A DNA stretch of 64,000 nucleotides from Deinandra increscens subsp. villosa (taxonomy: Eukaryota; Streptophyta; Magnoliopsida; Asterales; Asteraceae): positions 60,262,429 through 60,326,428 of the forward strand of contig JBCNJP010000006.1 in the NCBI GenBank assembly GCA_039602395.1. The letters are read 5' to 3'. The position numbers were made by a program, and so were the translations under genes. Below are positions 21,987 through 32,173 of this stretch, piece by piece (within the stretch, counting starts at the first letter, position 1; each line of letters opens with the position of its first letter). The notes beneath the pieces are model-generated. The model ran no database searches, was not told the origin of the DNA, and saw only the letters and a program-made list of their open reading frames with translations.

Positions 21987-23412
21987 TCACCTTATCGACT
22001 TCCCATATAATACAATTGTTTCCACCAATGATACACGTGGGGCCCGTACGAGAATTTTTAACCACTCCACCTCTTCTTGAACCGTTTCAGCAATATACGA
22101 TATCCACAGTTTCTTTAGCTTCGGTGACCTTGCCAAGATGAACTTCACAAACTCTATCTGAACATAATTGCTGCACACTCGAATATCCAATTCAATCAGA
22201 TGCTCCAACCATACATCTGAATATTCTTCAAATATACCGAACCTTGTCATATCTTCATAAGACTCGTCATGTTTAAGCTGTAGGAAGTGTCACATTTTCT
22301 GTCAGTGCATTGCAATGAGAATCAAAATAAATAGGCTACAAAAGATTTACCCTTAGTGAAATTTTCTCCAAGTTTGGGGAACATTTGATCAAAATAGCAA
22401 GAAAACGTAAAGCATCGCCATCATGTAAACATATTTCTTCTAAACATACGTATTTGAGGTGGATTAGTAAGGTTGGAAGCTCTTTCGGAACTGAGTCTAG
22501 AACAAGCATCTTCAACCATCGGCCCAAACAACCAAAGTTAGATTTTTTTATCTCAGTTATGCACAAGACAACGGATTAAAAAAAGATTTACCTCAACGAA
22601 AGAGTCCACACTTATATCCAGATTTTCAAGAACAGGTAGACACTCAAATAGCTCAATAATGGTGCAATCCTTTTCACCGCTGATGAACCCATTATCATGC
22701 TACAACAACTTACAGTATTCAGATAAGTTCGAATAAGTTTCAAAATCCCATGAGAAATGAAATGCAAGTGAGAACTTACCAGAGTAAACCTCTTAAGTGA
22801 TGGTGCATTAGATAAAAGATGAAGTAAATCTTTTGTAGAGATTTACACAAAATACAAGTTTAAGCTTCTAAGATTACGAAATCCATCATATATTGGTTGA
22901 TAATTAAGATCAATGTACGAGAGATATAGATCGGTTAATTGATGCAGAGAGAAGGCACATGAATGTAATTTATAAAACCCACCATCCTTCAACTCGAATG
23001 TTAGTTTTTTGAGAGGATGGTTCATTGACAGATGCAAAATTATTTGATCGATTTCAAAACACTCGCAACCTGCCTCCCAATGGTCAAGAGTGAACTCATG
23101 TATTGGACCCCGACGTAGTAACAGAACTTGGTGTATAGCATAGAAGAGTTTACATCTCCGGTCCATGTTTTTTCTTGCACTTTTCATGTCAGATATTTGC
23201 TTCTCTTTACTTGTTTTTGAGACCGTAGACCAATCAAACAAAAGTATAGGAATTGTGGTCCACTTGTACCTCCATTTCCTTGAAAGGATACTTGTTCTTG
23301 ATGCCTCTTCAATTGGTAAAAGACATAGGATATTTTCTATTATGGCCGGAGGAAGTGCGGTGATCAAGTCCAAAGACAATCTTTGAGCTTTAAAGAGACA
23401 ATCAACTTCCAT
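21987..23412 (-). pseudogene. F-box/FBD/LRR protein gene A, broken by a stop codon
   Basis: An At1g13570-like F-box/FBD/LRR gene. Exons on the minus strand: 23,412-22,780, 22,699-22,592, 22,509-22,351 and 22,277-21,987, all in phase 0 with GT-AG borders, so splicing would give about 396 residues. The F-box (LPPAIIENILCLLPIEEA, then SRKWRYKWTTIP) is near residues 18-58, leucine-rich segments follow, and the FBD motif EFVKFILARSPKLKKL is near the C terminus. Codon 190 (22,843-22,845) is TAA where C has Tyr, B Asn and D Asp; this cuts the protein before the last LRR and FBD parts. The leader's first exon, donor and promoter are missing, since copia DNA joins at about 23,716. I infer a recent pseudogene because the rest of the frame is open. 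Confidence 0.85.
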
Positions 23413-23715
23413 AGTAATGGGTTCTGTTACTAAAAGAATGCTGCAAACAAGCTGCCAAATACAACATTAGAAGAATGTACAACACCAACAATTCAAATAA
23501 AAATGTCATACAACAATCGCACCATTTTCTTTCAAAGTTATAGTTTAAACTTTTGAATGTGTGCTTTCAAATTGATTTATGAAATTGGTTTTTTTTTATA
23601 AACCCTATATCAGTTTATATTTGAGTGATCTACTTTGCTTATGATTAACAAATAAACTAAAATATAAAGGTTCATATAATAAGTTACGACACACAACAAA
23701 AAGGATTATCAGATA
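23413..23715 (-). other. Truncated 5' leader of F-box copy A
   Basis: Minus-strand sequence homologous to the leader intron of B, C and D (TATAAACTGATATAGGGTT, TTCAAACTATAACTTTGAAAG, GATAATCCTTTTTGTTGT). The similarity stops near 23,712-23,716, where retrotransposon sequence starts. Confidence 0.7.
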
Positions 23716-23747
23716 TTGATGATCCATTAAACAGGAAGCACGGATTT

Positions 23748-25256
23748 ATGACAAAGATGCTTTCACAGATGCTTTCACAGATGAAGTTGACTCCAAGTAT
23801 AGTTGAGGACAAAGATGCTTTCACAGATGAAGTTGACAAAACTGAGATATGCCCCAATCCTACTTGTGCTCGTATAATTCCTAGACTTAGGCAAATTTGT
23901 AAAAATTATCAGTTAGAATTATTTGAGATAAAATGTGAGAGGAGTTCTTTTAAGGGTAGATGGCAAAAGAATGAGGAGAAGGTAAAAGCTCAGAAACTGG
24001 ACATTGTGAAATATCAAAAACTTGCTACTGAGAAAACTCTACTGTATGACAATGCAAAGTTAGAAATAGCTGAGCTTAGGAAGCAGGTAGATGAGCTCAC
24101 ACATAAGAACAATGAGTTGCAAGTGAAACTAGATATGAATCAAATGAGAAGCAAAAGAATGCTTGATGCTGGAAAGGAATTGTCACATGCTGTTGTGACT
24201 GGTCAAGTTGGGAAACACACATCTGGGTTTGGGTCAGAGAAAACTGATAAATCTTTGGCAATGGACCGCATTATTCCTCCACCAGTTCCCAGAGACATTA
24301 TAGGAATACTTCTTAGTGAGGAACAAGTTGAACAAACCAAGTCTGATTATAAAGAAGCTGCTCCTCCTATTGATAGTGTCTTGGTTGGAACTACACCATT
24401 GACTCAAGAAGAAATTGATAATGAAGCAAACATGACTTATGGTGAAGGGAGAGTAAAGGATATATCAGACAATGATGCTAAGTGTCAGAAATATGACAGG
24501 TGTCATAACTCTAAGTCTGATGATGCTGGGATAGAGTTGAAACCATACCCTAAAATTGAAACCCCATGCTTCAAAGTAATTGACGAAGTCAAAAGGGAAA
24601 AGGTGATCTTGACGACACGGCCTGAGGGGAAGATCTTTATGACATCTGGATCAATGTTTGACCAAGAACCAGATGTAGGATATGAATTACCATCCTTCTC
24701 CTCCAAGTTCAAGGGTATAACCGATGGAGTGATAAGTGAACCTAAAGTTGAGAGGCCAAAGATCACCATCAAGCATCCGAGTATGAAACCAACGGCTGGA
24801 GTGAAGAATGAAAAACTCAAGGGAGTAGCTGTGTCTCCCATTTCTTCAGTTGGATCATGCAGTTGCCGCTGTAATTGCAAGAATGATGCTTCAACGTCAA
24901 AGAATCAAGGAAGCACAAAGACAGTAAAGACAGGTTCGCCACAGGCTTCGACAAACCAGCGGAAAGTCAAATCTGAAGATGCAGTCAAAGCAAAGAAGCA
25001 CACACAAGGCAAACCAGCTCCATATCAGCCACCAAAGACAAATGGGTACACGTCTGACTTCTATCTAAAGAAGCAGACTTGCTTTAATTGTGGCATCGCT
25101 GGTCATATTGCTAGGAACTGTCTTTATCGCCCCTATGAACCCTATTTTCCGAAAAGTCAAAGGGTTTCATCTCAGGTGTCTGTGAAGTCTAAGCCGATGA
25201 TGGTGCAGAAACCTAAGGTAATGAAGACTGTTACTCCTAAGGTTAAAACCCTCTGA
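23748..25256 (+). CDS. Retrotransposon Gag-like protein with CCHC zinc knuckle
   Basis: A 502-residue open frame. Gag proteins package element RNA into cytoplasmic particles. Residues about 45-140 are charged and predicted coiled coil (LEIAELRKQVDELTHKNNEL). The zinc knuckle CFNCGIAGHIARNC lies near residue 445, as C-X2-C-X4-H-X4-C, in the nucleocapsid position. The middle is acidic and serine-rich, and a basic, Pro/Lys-rich tail follows the knuckle. The start is an ATG in DNA close to the truncation point, after which KMLSQMLSQM is duplicated, so the native N terminus is lost. The frame stops in GTTAAAACCCTCTGA, yet gag-like reading continues beyond (PKVTPPKVTKTV), so the end too is broken. 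It is not a host gene as far as I can see. Confidence 0.75.
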   Translation: MTKMLSQMLSQMKLTPSIVEDKDAFTDEVDKTEICPNPTCARIIPRLRQICKNYQLELFEIKCERSSFKGRWQKNEEKVKAQKLDIVKYQKLATEKTLLYDNAKLEIAELRKQVDELTHKNNELQVKLDMNQMRSKRMLDAGKELSHAVVTGQVGKHTSGFGSEKTDKSLAMDRIIPPPVPRDIIGILLSEEQVEQTKSDYKEAAPPIDSVLVGTTPLTQEEIDNEANMTYGEGRVKDISDNDAKCQKYDRCHNSKSDDAGIELKPYPKIETPCFKVIDEVKREKVILTTRPEGKIFMTSGSMFDQEPDVGYELPSFSSKFKGITDGVISEPKVERPKITIKHPSMKPTAGVKNEKLKGVAVSPISSVGSCSCRCNCKNDASTSKNQGSTKTVKTGSPQASTNQRKVKSEDAVKAKKHTQGKPAPYQPPKTNGYTSDFYLKKQTCFNCGIAGHIARNCLYRPYEPYFPKSQRVSSQVSVKSKPMMVQKPKVMKTVTPKVKTL

Positions 25257-25825
25257 TCAACATTGGGGTGCTGCCAAAGCTGAAAGAAAATCTTTAAATC
25301 AAAACAACAGCTTTCCAAGTTACCAAAATTTTCAGAAAAAGGTGATGAAACCATTTTCAAAGCAATCAAAACTTGAAAAACCCAAAGTTACCCCTCCCAA
25401 GGTAACTAAAACTGTTTTAAAAAATGAATCTAAAACGAAGAAGGTTGAAATACCTAAAGTCACAACTCCAAAGGTGACTAAAACAAATGTTAAATCACCT
25501 GGAACTTGAAAACCAAAAATCAAGGCAGTTCCATCCCAACTTCCTGATTTTTCAAAGGGGATGTTCTTACAAGAAGTATCTTTTATTGATTCCTCGTGTG
25601 TACCCAGAAAAACAATAGTCTGGGTACCATTAGCTAACTAATCTCTCACTCTGTGCAGGAACGATCAAGGAGGATTATCACTAACGTTTTTATTACTAAT
25701 TTGTTTGTTGATAAGTGATTGTTCCAGGCACAGTTTAGGAGACGTATCTTCATGTCATGTCAAGTAATCTATACAATGGAAGGTATGTCTCATTGAGAGG
25801 TAAAAGGTCAAAATCAGCATGAAAG
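25257..25825 (+). pseudogene. Decayed end of gag and start of pol
   Basis: After the stop at 25,256, lysine-rich Gag tail sequence continues in shifted frames (KVTPPKVTKTVLKN and KVTTPKVTKTNVKS). Near 25,711 one frame reads SDCSRHSLGDVSSC, resembling the DSGCSRHMTGD protease motif of copia Pol, and just after it YNGRYVSLRGK resembles the following YNGGYVAFGGGK stretch. Frameshifts and stops make it non-functional. Confidence 0.5.
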
Positions 25826-26003
25826 GTACTGTTCTTAACTTGGTTGTTTGAATGATGAAGCAACAAAAGGTCTTTTGAGTCAAACCTACTTCATTAAAGT
25901 TTAATTAAGTTGTTGATTGATTATGTGTTTGACTTCAAATGCAATGAAGTGTGCATATCATGAAACCCAATTTTCTAAAATGTTCAAATCAATACTTTGA
26001 AAG

Positions 26004-26158
26004 GCCAATGAGCCCTTGTCCTAGTGGTCAAGGGGGAGGTGGTAAGGCTTTGCCTACCTGGGGGTCCTGGGTTCAAACCCAGGCATTGACAGTTATTTGG
26101 TGATTTATGGGGTTAGAATAGGAGTTTGTAATAGTTTAGCCGTTCAAAAAAAAAAAAT
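26004..26158 (+). mobile_element. tRNA-derived SINE with 11-bp target duplication
   Basis: TACTTTGAAAG at 25,993-26,003 and 26,159-26,169 flanks a 155-bp element. It has an A box around CCTAGTGGTCAAGG (26,020-26,033), a B box GGGTTCAAACCC (26,069-26,080) at tRNA spacing, a unique body and the end TAGCCGTTCAAAAAAAAAAA. RNA polymerase III would use the A and B boxes. The perfect duplication suggests recent insertion into the older copia element. The CCGTTCAAAA end is shared with the insert at 13,229. Confidence 0.9.
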
Positions 26159-27239
26159 TACTTTGAAAGTTAGCTTGGCCAGATATCTTCAAAATTTTGT
26201 GTTTTGTTCTTTTAAGTGTGTTTGTGTGTTTTATTATTTTTTTTTTAAAAAGAAAAAAAAGAACTAAAAAATGATGTTCACAAGATTGTGACATTAAAAA
26301 TCAAAAAGCAAGGGGAAGAAATGTAAAGATGAAGAAAAAGTTGACCCCTCAAAAATAGTGTGCTTTTCAATTTTTAATTGTTTGTGTCTTGTTTTTGAGA
26401 AGTTTAGGGGAAGTAAAATGAATGTCCGGGTTGGAGATGGCTGACACGCGTAAGGCGGAAGTGAAAGGCAAGCTCCACGGTGATATGCTCGGTAGGCTCG
26501 ACCTAAACTTATGACCTTCAATGAAAGTGCAGTGAACTTAAAAGATATATATGTTTAGTTTCCCATCCCAGGTTGCATGGTTTAAAAGACTGAGTCCCGA
26601 CAAAAATGGGTTGGGAGTGGTAATTACCTAGTATTCACTCTCTCACACGCCATGTCTCTGCTGTCATGACTACACCATATAATAAAAAGAAAAGAAAAAG
26701 AAAAGAAAAAGAAATGAAAAGGAAAAGAGAATAAATAATCACTCAGTTGGTCTTCTTTGCGTGCTTAGTGGCCGACCTGATCACCAACTGATGGTTAATG
26801 AAATAAGTGGTAGTCATAACGGTGTTTCATGGTTCCTTAAGCTGGGGGTTTGTGAATCCTCAATAAACTCTGAGGTTGGGTAGGTTTTGCTGTGTACGCT
26901 TGGGTGTGGGGACAATTAAACATGATGGTAATATTGTACTATATTAAACATGACGCATTCGGTTGGGATTAAACGGGTTTGAGTTTAAAGCGGACAAACA
27001 TACCGACAATCACCTGGACTAGTTGAGTAACTGAAGCTGAAAAGGGTTCCTCAGTCAGATTCATACGGTTTGATCCCTTGTAAACTTTCTCATGTTTGGT
27101 TTGGTAAGTATTTGCTTTAGGTTATATCTTTCGTGTATGAGTCGTTAAGTTCTTTTTGGTGTGTTTTCGTCTTGGCTAGGTCGATTTGAGAAGTCAAAAT
27201 GTGTTTTTCATGGGTTTTAATGCATGACAATATGCCCCC

Positions 27240-27520
27240 GACAGATCTTGACAAATTTTTAGGGGAAGGAGTATGGGATAATAAGTATTATCCGAAAGGA
27301 ACTCGAGGATGATACTTATTATCTAATGTAAAAGACTTCCTCCGTCAGATCTTGACAAATTTTTATTATCCGAAGGGAACTCGAGGATGATACTTATTAT
27401 CTAATGAAAAAGACTTCCTCCGTCAGATCTTGACAAATTTTTAGGGGAAGGAGAGGGGATAATAAGTATTATCCGAAGGGAACTCGAGGATGATACTTAT
27501 TATCTAATGAAAAGACTTCC
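27240..27520 (+). repeat. Repeated hairpin units in the copia 3' region
   Basis: The block CCGTCAGATCTTGACAAATT, AAGGGAACTCGAGGATGATA and CTTATTATCTAATG recurs about three times between 27,240 and 27,520, with a weaker fourth copy near 27,535. In two copies GGATAATAAGTATTATCC is itself palindromic and also pairs with GGATGATACTTATTATC about 35 bases later. AGGGGAAGGAG purine tracts accompany them. Confidence 0.75.
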
Positions 27521-28280
27521 ATAATACATAGTATCTGAAGGGAACTCGAAGATAATATGTATTATCTCAGGGGAAGTCCTTAGCTGAAGGGAATTTATCA
27601 GCTAAGGGGAAGTCTTTAGAGGTCTTGGGTTTAAGGGAACTTTATTATCATCAACAGGTGATAACTGGGTTTTTACAATGTTAATTACCTTCTAACCCAA
27701 AGACCAGTCATCAAATGTCTGGTGGAGTATATTTTTTCAAATGTGTGTCAGACAGGTTGATGATAGAAAGATGCTGCTGCTGCTGCTCAAAGTTAAAGAA
27801 CCAGCCGGACAAGACTTCCATCTGGAAAAGAAACTATTCAGGGGAAGTTGTTGGTGTCTTTACAAGTTTTCAAAAAGTTCAAAAGAGCTTCAAAGAAGAT
27901 GTTCACGTGTTAAGGGGAAGCTGAAGATTTTAAAGTCAATTGATGAAGAAAATGATGCAGAGAGCAGTTAGAGATCATGAAGATCCAAGATCAACAATCA
28001 AGTTCTCCAAAGTTAGGAGGTTTTTCAAAATTTTACCTCTAACTTTTGGAGATTCAAGACAGTTACCGAGGATTCAGCAAGAACCAGTTCTTTCAATAGA
28101 AGCAAGTCAATGAGAATCCTCCATTTCATTAACTTGTTCATTTCAAGAAGTTCGAGCTGATGCTGATCAAGAGAAAGTCCCAAGTGCCCGTCATGAAACC
28201 CAATGAAGATTTCTGCGGAAAGAATCTTCATCAACGTCTTTGCCAGCCAGTCAAGAAGAAGATTTTCAAAGATCGAGGAC

Positions 28281-28344
28281 ATTTAATATCACAAGCCTAC
28301 GGGAAGATTGTAGAGGCTAGATTATGAGGCTTGTAATATTAAAT
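28281..28344. other. 17-bp inverted repeat across the LTR start
   Basis: ATTTAATATCACAAGCC (28,281-28,297) pairs with GGCTTGTAATATTAAAT (28,328-28,344), 16 of 17 bases. The purine tract GGGAAGA and the LTR start TGTAG lie in the loop. Confidence 0.7.
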
Positions 28345-28775
28345 ATGTTGGGCTGGGCTTAGAGGGTTTCATTAGTTTAGTAGACTAGTTTGGTTATTGT
28401 ATGTAGGCTAGTTTATGGTTGGGCTTGAGTTTACTATTGGGTTTATGACTCAAGAGGCCCAATATTAAACCCATTGGGGTGCTTATATAAACCCCAATGG
28501 TTCTCCTTGTAAAGGGTTCCTGGTTTACGACTAGAAAGAGGAGCCTCCTTGAGTTTACGATCGTAATCATAAACTAGAGAGAGAAGAGATCAGTTTACGA
28601 TTTACTGTTTTGTACCCGACAAGTTCATCTTGTGTGCAAAGTTCAGGTTTTTAACGTTTATGTTCATCGTATTCTTAGTTTTCTTCTCATCTCCTTCTTG
28701 AATCACTAATCTAACCGGATTCCGCACGCTTAGATTAGTTAGATATCGTGAACGGTTGTTGATTCCGGACCTACA
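28309..28775 (+). mobile_element. 3' LTR of the SIRE-like element
   Basis: It begins TGTAG directly after the purine tract GGGAAGAT and ends CTACA, giving the 5-bp inverted ends expected of copia LTRs. A TATA box is at 28,494-28,500. No matching 5' LTR is in the window, so the 5-bp target duplication (the base after the LTR begins AGACT) cannot be checked. Its last 174 bp serve as the 3' coding end of the chimeric PB1 frame on the opposite strand. Confidence 0.75.
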
Positions 28776-29375
28776 AGACTTTTTCCACTCATCATCATCT
28801 TCATCTGACTCAGATCCAAGTACCTCATCTACTTTGACTTCCTCAGGTGCTCTTTCTGAACCAGATCCAGATTCACAACCACAACCACTGTGCTCTTCAT
28901 TAACTGATTGGGCTTCATGGGTTTGGGCCACAGGGGACTGGGCTTCATGGGTTTGGGCCACATGAGACTGGGCTTCATGGGTTTGGGCCACAGGGTTACT
29001 AGATTGGGCCTCTGGTTTGGAACACAATACATTTGGCAATGAACTATCACGAAGACAAGCATATACATCCAAAATACCGGTAAACTCATCTACAATGTAA
29101 AGCATGTCAGCAACATCAGTGTCATCATTTAATCGGATCAAGTAATCTTCGATTTTTACATCCGGAGGGCGCCAATACATGTAAAAATCGTCTTTTGATC
29201 TGTAGGAGTACCGGTCAGTCTTGAAAACAATATCGGCGAGCTCAAAATATGCCATTTTATTCTTATTGATCTCGAACAACTTGGATTCACCACCATCATA
29301 CTTTGTCACTGGCTTCTGCTCCATTCCCCCCCCCCCCCCCCCGTAGAATAAGTTTATGAAGATGAAATCACTCAT
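28602..29375 (-). pseudogene. Mutator PB1-domain gene interrupted by an LTR
   Basis: 257 codons from an ATG at 29,375. The N terminus (about residues 5-105, including FELADIVFKTDRYSY and RLNDDTDVADMLYIVDEFTG) is a PB1-like domain of the type that opens plant MuDR transposases. It is followed by three or more copies of VAQTHEAQS, coded by a 30-bp minisatellite at 28,911-28,990, and an acidic SDEDDDEWKKS tail. At 28,775/28,776 the frame enters the copia LTR, so the last 58 residues or so are LTR-encoded. The MULE catalytic domain and zinc finger are lost. A run of 17 C at 29,326-29,342 gives a glycine run near residue 12. It resembles the PB1 protein at 53,595. Confidence 0.75.
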
Positions 29376-29700
29376 TCTGGTTGATGAAGGGTCGATTTAG
29401 TACTTTTCGTGGGAGGATTTAGCTTGCATGTTAGGGATTTGAGATCGATTTGGGGTTTAGGTATTTGAGATCGATTTAGGGTTCTAAGTAGAATTGGGGT
29501 TTTTAATTTGGTTGAACCGTTATGTAGCCACGTCATTAAAAAAGAGTAAAAAAGAAAATGAAAACAAAAAAGAAATTACATATCAGCGTCCACGTCACTT
29601 TTGATTAACGACGTTAGGTTTTTTTAACGGCTGGACCGTTATAAACAAACATATGACAAGTTGGGACCGCCAGATGCCAAAGAGAAAATACGAATTATTA
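29376..29700 (-). other. 5' flank and likely Mutator terminal region
   Basis: Upstream of the PB1 gene. GATTTGGGGTTTAGG-type leader sequence is followed by TTTTTTAACGGCTGGACCGT (about 29,620-29,640), which resembles the inner part of Mutator terminal repeats in this window. The partner repeat is missing because the other side was replaced by copia DNA. Confidence 0.4.
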
Positions 29701-30059
29701 TTTGCCAATACTGAAAAGATAGGATTAAATGAAGCCAATTTTCCTTATGAAAATAAGAAGTATTTTCATCTCCATGTTTAGCCCAGGGTGATGATGTAAC
29801 CTTGAGTTAAAAAAAACGTATGTAAGTTAAAAAAAGTGAAGTGGATGTATTATCAACATCCTTACATGCCTGTATTTCGTCTTATATTGTGTGTCGAGTT
29901 TGTAAAATTCTATGTTTTTATTCTAACCATTATATATGTCTATATGGTCCGTATGAAAATATAAAGATAAAAAATAAAAATACAAATAGTATGACTCATA
30001 TAAAACCAAAATCTAATTTATATATTCAATGTAATAAACACAAAACAAATAAAGAAGAA

Positions 30060-30776
30060 AGTTATGAGAATTTTAGGCGTCGTCCACATCCTTCTTTCAC
30101 TAACCGGAGTGTGAATGCTGCTACTTTCTATGGTAACTATCTCCTTCTCTTCATGTTTTTTTGACCTAATTTTACTTCATTTATGAGCTGTTTGATGCCT
30201 ACTTCTTCTATTTACAGTTATACAAGTTTGATTGCGTTGATTTTAGGGTTTATGTTCGGTGATCTTAGGGTTTAGTTCCGTGATTTTGATTTAGTCGCCT
30301 AAACTCCCTGTTTTCTGTTTGATCGATTGGTATCTGTTACTTTTCTATTTCAACAATATTCATAAGTATGGGTGATTCCTTAGTCTGTACATATAACTAC
30401 CCCAACAAAACATAACCAAAACTTCTAACAGCTTAATTAACTCATTATCAGATAATCCTTTTTGTTGTTTCTGGTAAATATTACCATTAAACTTATTATC
30501 TGTTATATAGTTCGTAAGTTAATCATAGGCAAAAGTAGGTCACTCAACTATAAACTGATGATATAGGGTTGGTTAATCAATTTCAAAGCACACAGCATAC
30601 AAAAGTTCAAACTATAAGTTTCAAAGAAAATGGTTTACTCACCACATCAGTTATATGACTTTTTTATTTCAATTGTTGGATTATTATTAGAAATTGTGTT
30701 GTACATTCTCCTAATAAAGTTGTGTTTGACAGCTTATTTGCAGCATTATTTCACATCAATCCAACTAAGACACCCT
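30060..30776 (+). promoter_or_regulatory. 5' leader with intron, F-box gene B
   Basis: The family leader: a GC-richer exon ending CTATG at 30,132, an intron with donor GGTAACTATCTCC (from 30,133) and acceptor TTATTTGCAG (30,743), then ACATCAATCCAACTAAGACACCC up to the start codon. The intron keeps blocks found in all copies (TTTTAGGGTTTA, TATAAACTGATGATATAGGG). Conservation is higher than expected for spacer, so it may hold regulatory signals. Confidence 0.7.
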
Positions 30777-32173
30777 ATGATGGAAGCTAAATCTCCGTCT
30801 AAAGCTCAATGTTTGTCTTCAGACATAATAACCACACTTCCTCAAAGCATTACAGAAATCATTTTATGTCTTTTACCAATCAAGGAGGCAGCAAGGACAA
30901 GCATTCTTTCGAGGGATTGGAGATACAAGTGGACCACAATTCCGAAACTTGATTTTAATTATACTACAGTGTGTGACCTAAGAAGGTCAAGGAAAAACAT
31001 GGACCCGAAATGTAAACTTTTCTATGCTATACACCAAGTTCTGTTATTGCATCAGGGTCCAATACAAGAGTTCACTCTTGATGTGGAGGCAGATTGCGAG
31101 TGTTTTGAACTCGATCAAATAATACTCCATTTGTCAAGTAACCATACTCTCAAGAAATTATCACTTGTCTCACAAAACCTTGAAGATGGACGCTTGTATA
31201 AGTTACCATTATGTGCCTTTTCTTTGTATCAATTAACCGATCTAGATCTCTGGCACATTGATCTTGATCGTCAACCAATATTTGGTGGATTTGGTAATCT
31301 TCGAAGCTTGAGCTTGTTTTATGTGAACATCTCTACAAAAGTTTTGCTCCATCTTTTATCTAATTGTCCATCACTTACGAGCTTTATTCTTGTAAGTTTC
31401 TACTTGCATACAAGTACTTACCTGATTACTTGATTTTGAAACTTATTTGAATATTGTAAGTTGTTGTAGGATAATTATGGTGGACCTATCGGTAATAAAG
31501 ACTGCACAATTAACGAGCTATTTGAGTGTTTACCTGTTATTGAACATCTGGAAACCTATGCCCAATCTGTCATTCCGGTAACATTTATTTATCCACTTAT
31601 CCATATTATTATGTATACCTGAAAGAAAAAATTGAACGTTGGTTGTTTTGGCATATGGTTGAAGATGCTTGTTTTAGACTCGGTTCTGAAAGAGTTTCCA
31701 ACCTCGCTAATCCATCTCAAGTACGTTTGTTTGAAAGGAACATGGTTAGCTGATGATGGGTTACTTTTTCTTTCTATTTTAATCAAATTTTCCCCTAACT
31801 TGGAGAAAATTAATTTAGAGGTAAATCTATTTGCTTTGTATTTATTTTTATACTCATTTCACAATACACCGACCAAAATTTATAACACCACTTGCAGCTT
31901 GACTGTTTTCACGATTATGATGACGAGATTTGCTCTGGTATATTGGAAGAATATTCAGATGTTTCGTTGGAGCATTTGAATGAATTAGATATTGACTATT
32001 TCAGCAACATGAAGCCTGAGATGGAGTTTGTAAAGTTCATCTTGGCAAGGTCACCCAAGCTGAAGAAGGTGTGGATATCGTGTGCGTATGAAGCAGTTCA
32101 ACAAGAGTACGAGATGTTAAAAATTCTCTTACGAGCCCAATGCGTATCACCCGCAGAAATCGTTTTAGTGTAG
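30777..32173 (+). CDS. F-box/FBD/LRR-repeat protein B (At1g13570-like)
   Basis: Four exons: 30,777-31,391, 31,470-31,577, 31,665-31,820 and 31,898-32,173, all phase 0 with GT-AG introns, giving about 384 residues. I start at MMEAKSPSKAQ because gene D starts the same way and gene C at the second Met; a longer upstream frame is intronic. The F-box (LPQSITEIILCLLPIKEA, then SRDWRYKWTTIP) binds Skp1/ASK1 in an SCF ubiquitin ligase. Leucine-rich segments (LTDLDLWHIDLDRQP, FGNLRSLSLFYV) should bind the target, which is unknown. The FBD motif EFVKFILARSPKLKKV is in exon 4. No stop or frameshift is seen. It probably acts in nucleus or cytosol; no signal peptide in the spliced product. Confidence 0.85.

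Larger units (their letters stand above)
23716..28775 (+). mobile_element. 5'-truncated SIRE-like Ty1/copia retrotransposon
   Basis: The order is gag-like frame (23,748-25,256), decayed gag end and protease-like remnant (to about 25,825), a SINE insertion (26,004-26,158), a long non-coding 3' region with many AGGGGAAG purine motifs and hairpin repeats, then a 3' LTR (28,309-28,775). Reverse transcriptase, integrase and the 5' LTR are missing. A long 3' region with repeated purine tracts is typical of the SIRE/Maximus lineage; that assignment is inference. The left end is fused to the leader of F-box A and the right end to a Mutator gene. Confidence 0.7.

Noticed and set aside
24503..24880. 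125-codon frame antisense to gag
   Set aside because: Shadow of the gag-like gene; no independent features.
27240..27520. CRISPR-like array
   Set aside because: Repeats are long, few and without unique spacers, in a plant retrotransposon.
30630..30776. Longer N terminus for F-box protein B with a hydrophobic start
   Set aside because: This part lies in the leader intron and holds its acceptor; paralogue C has no such extension.
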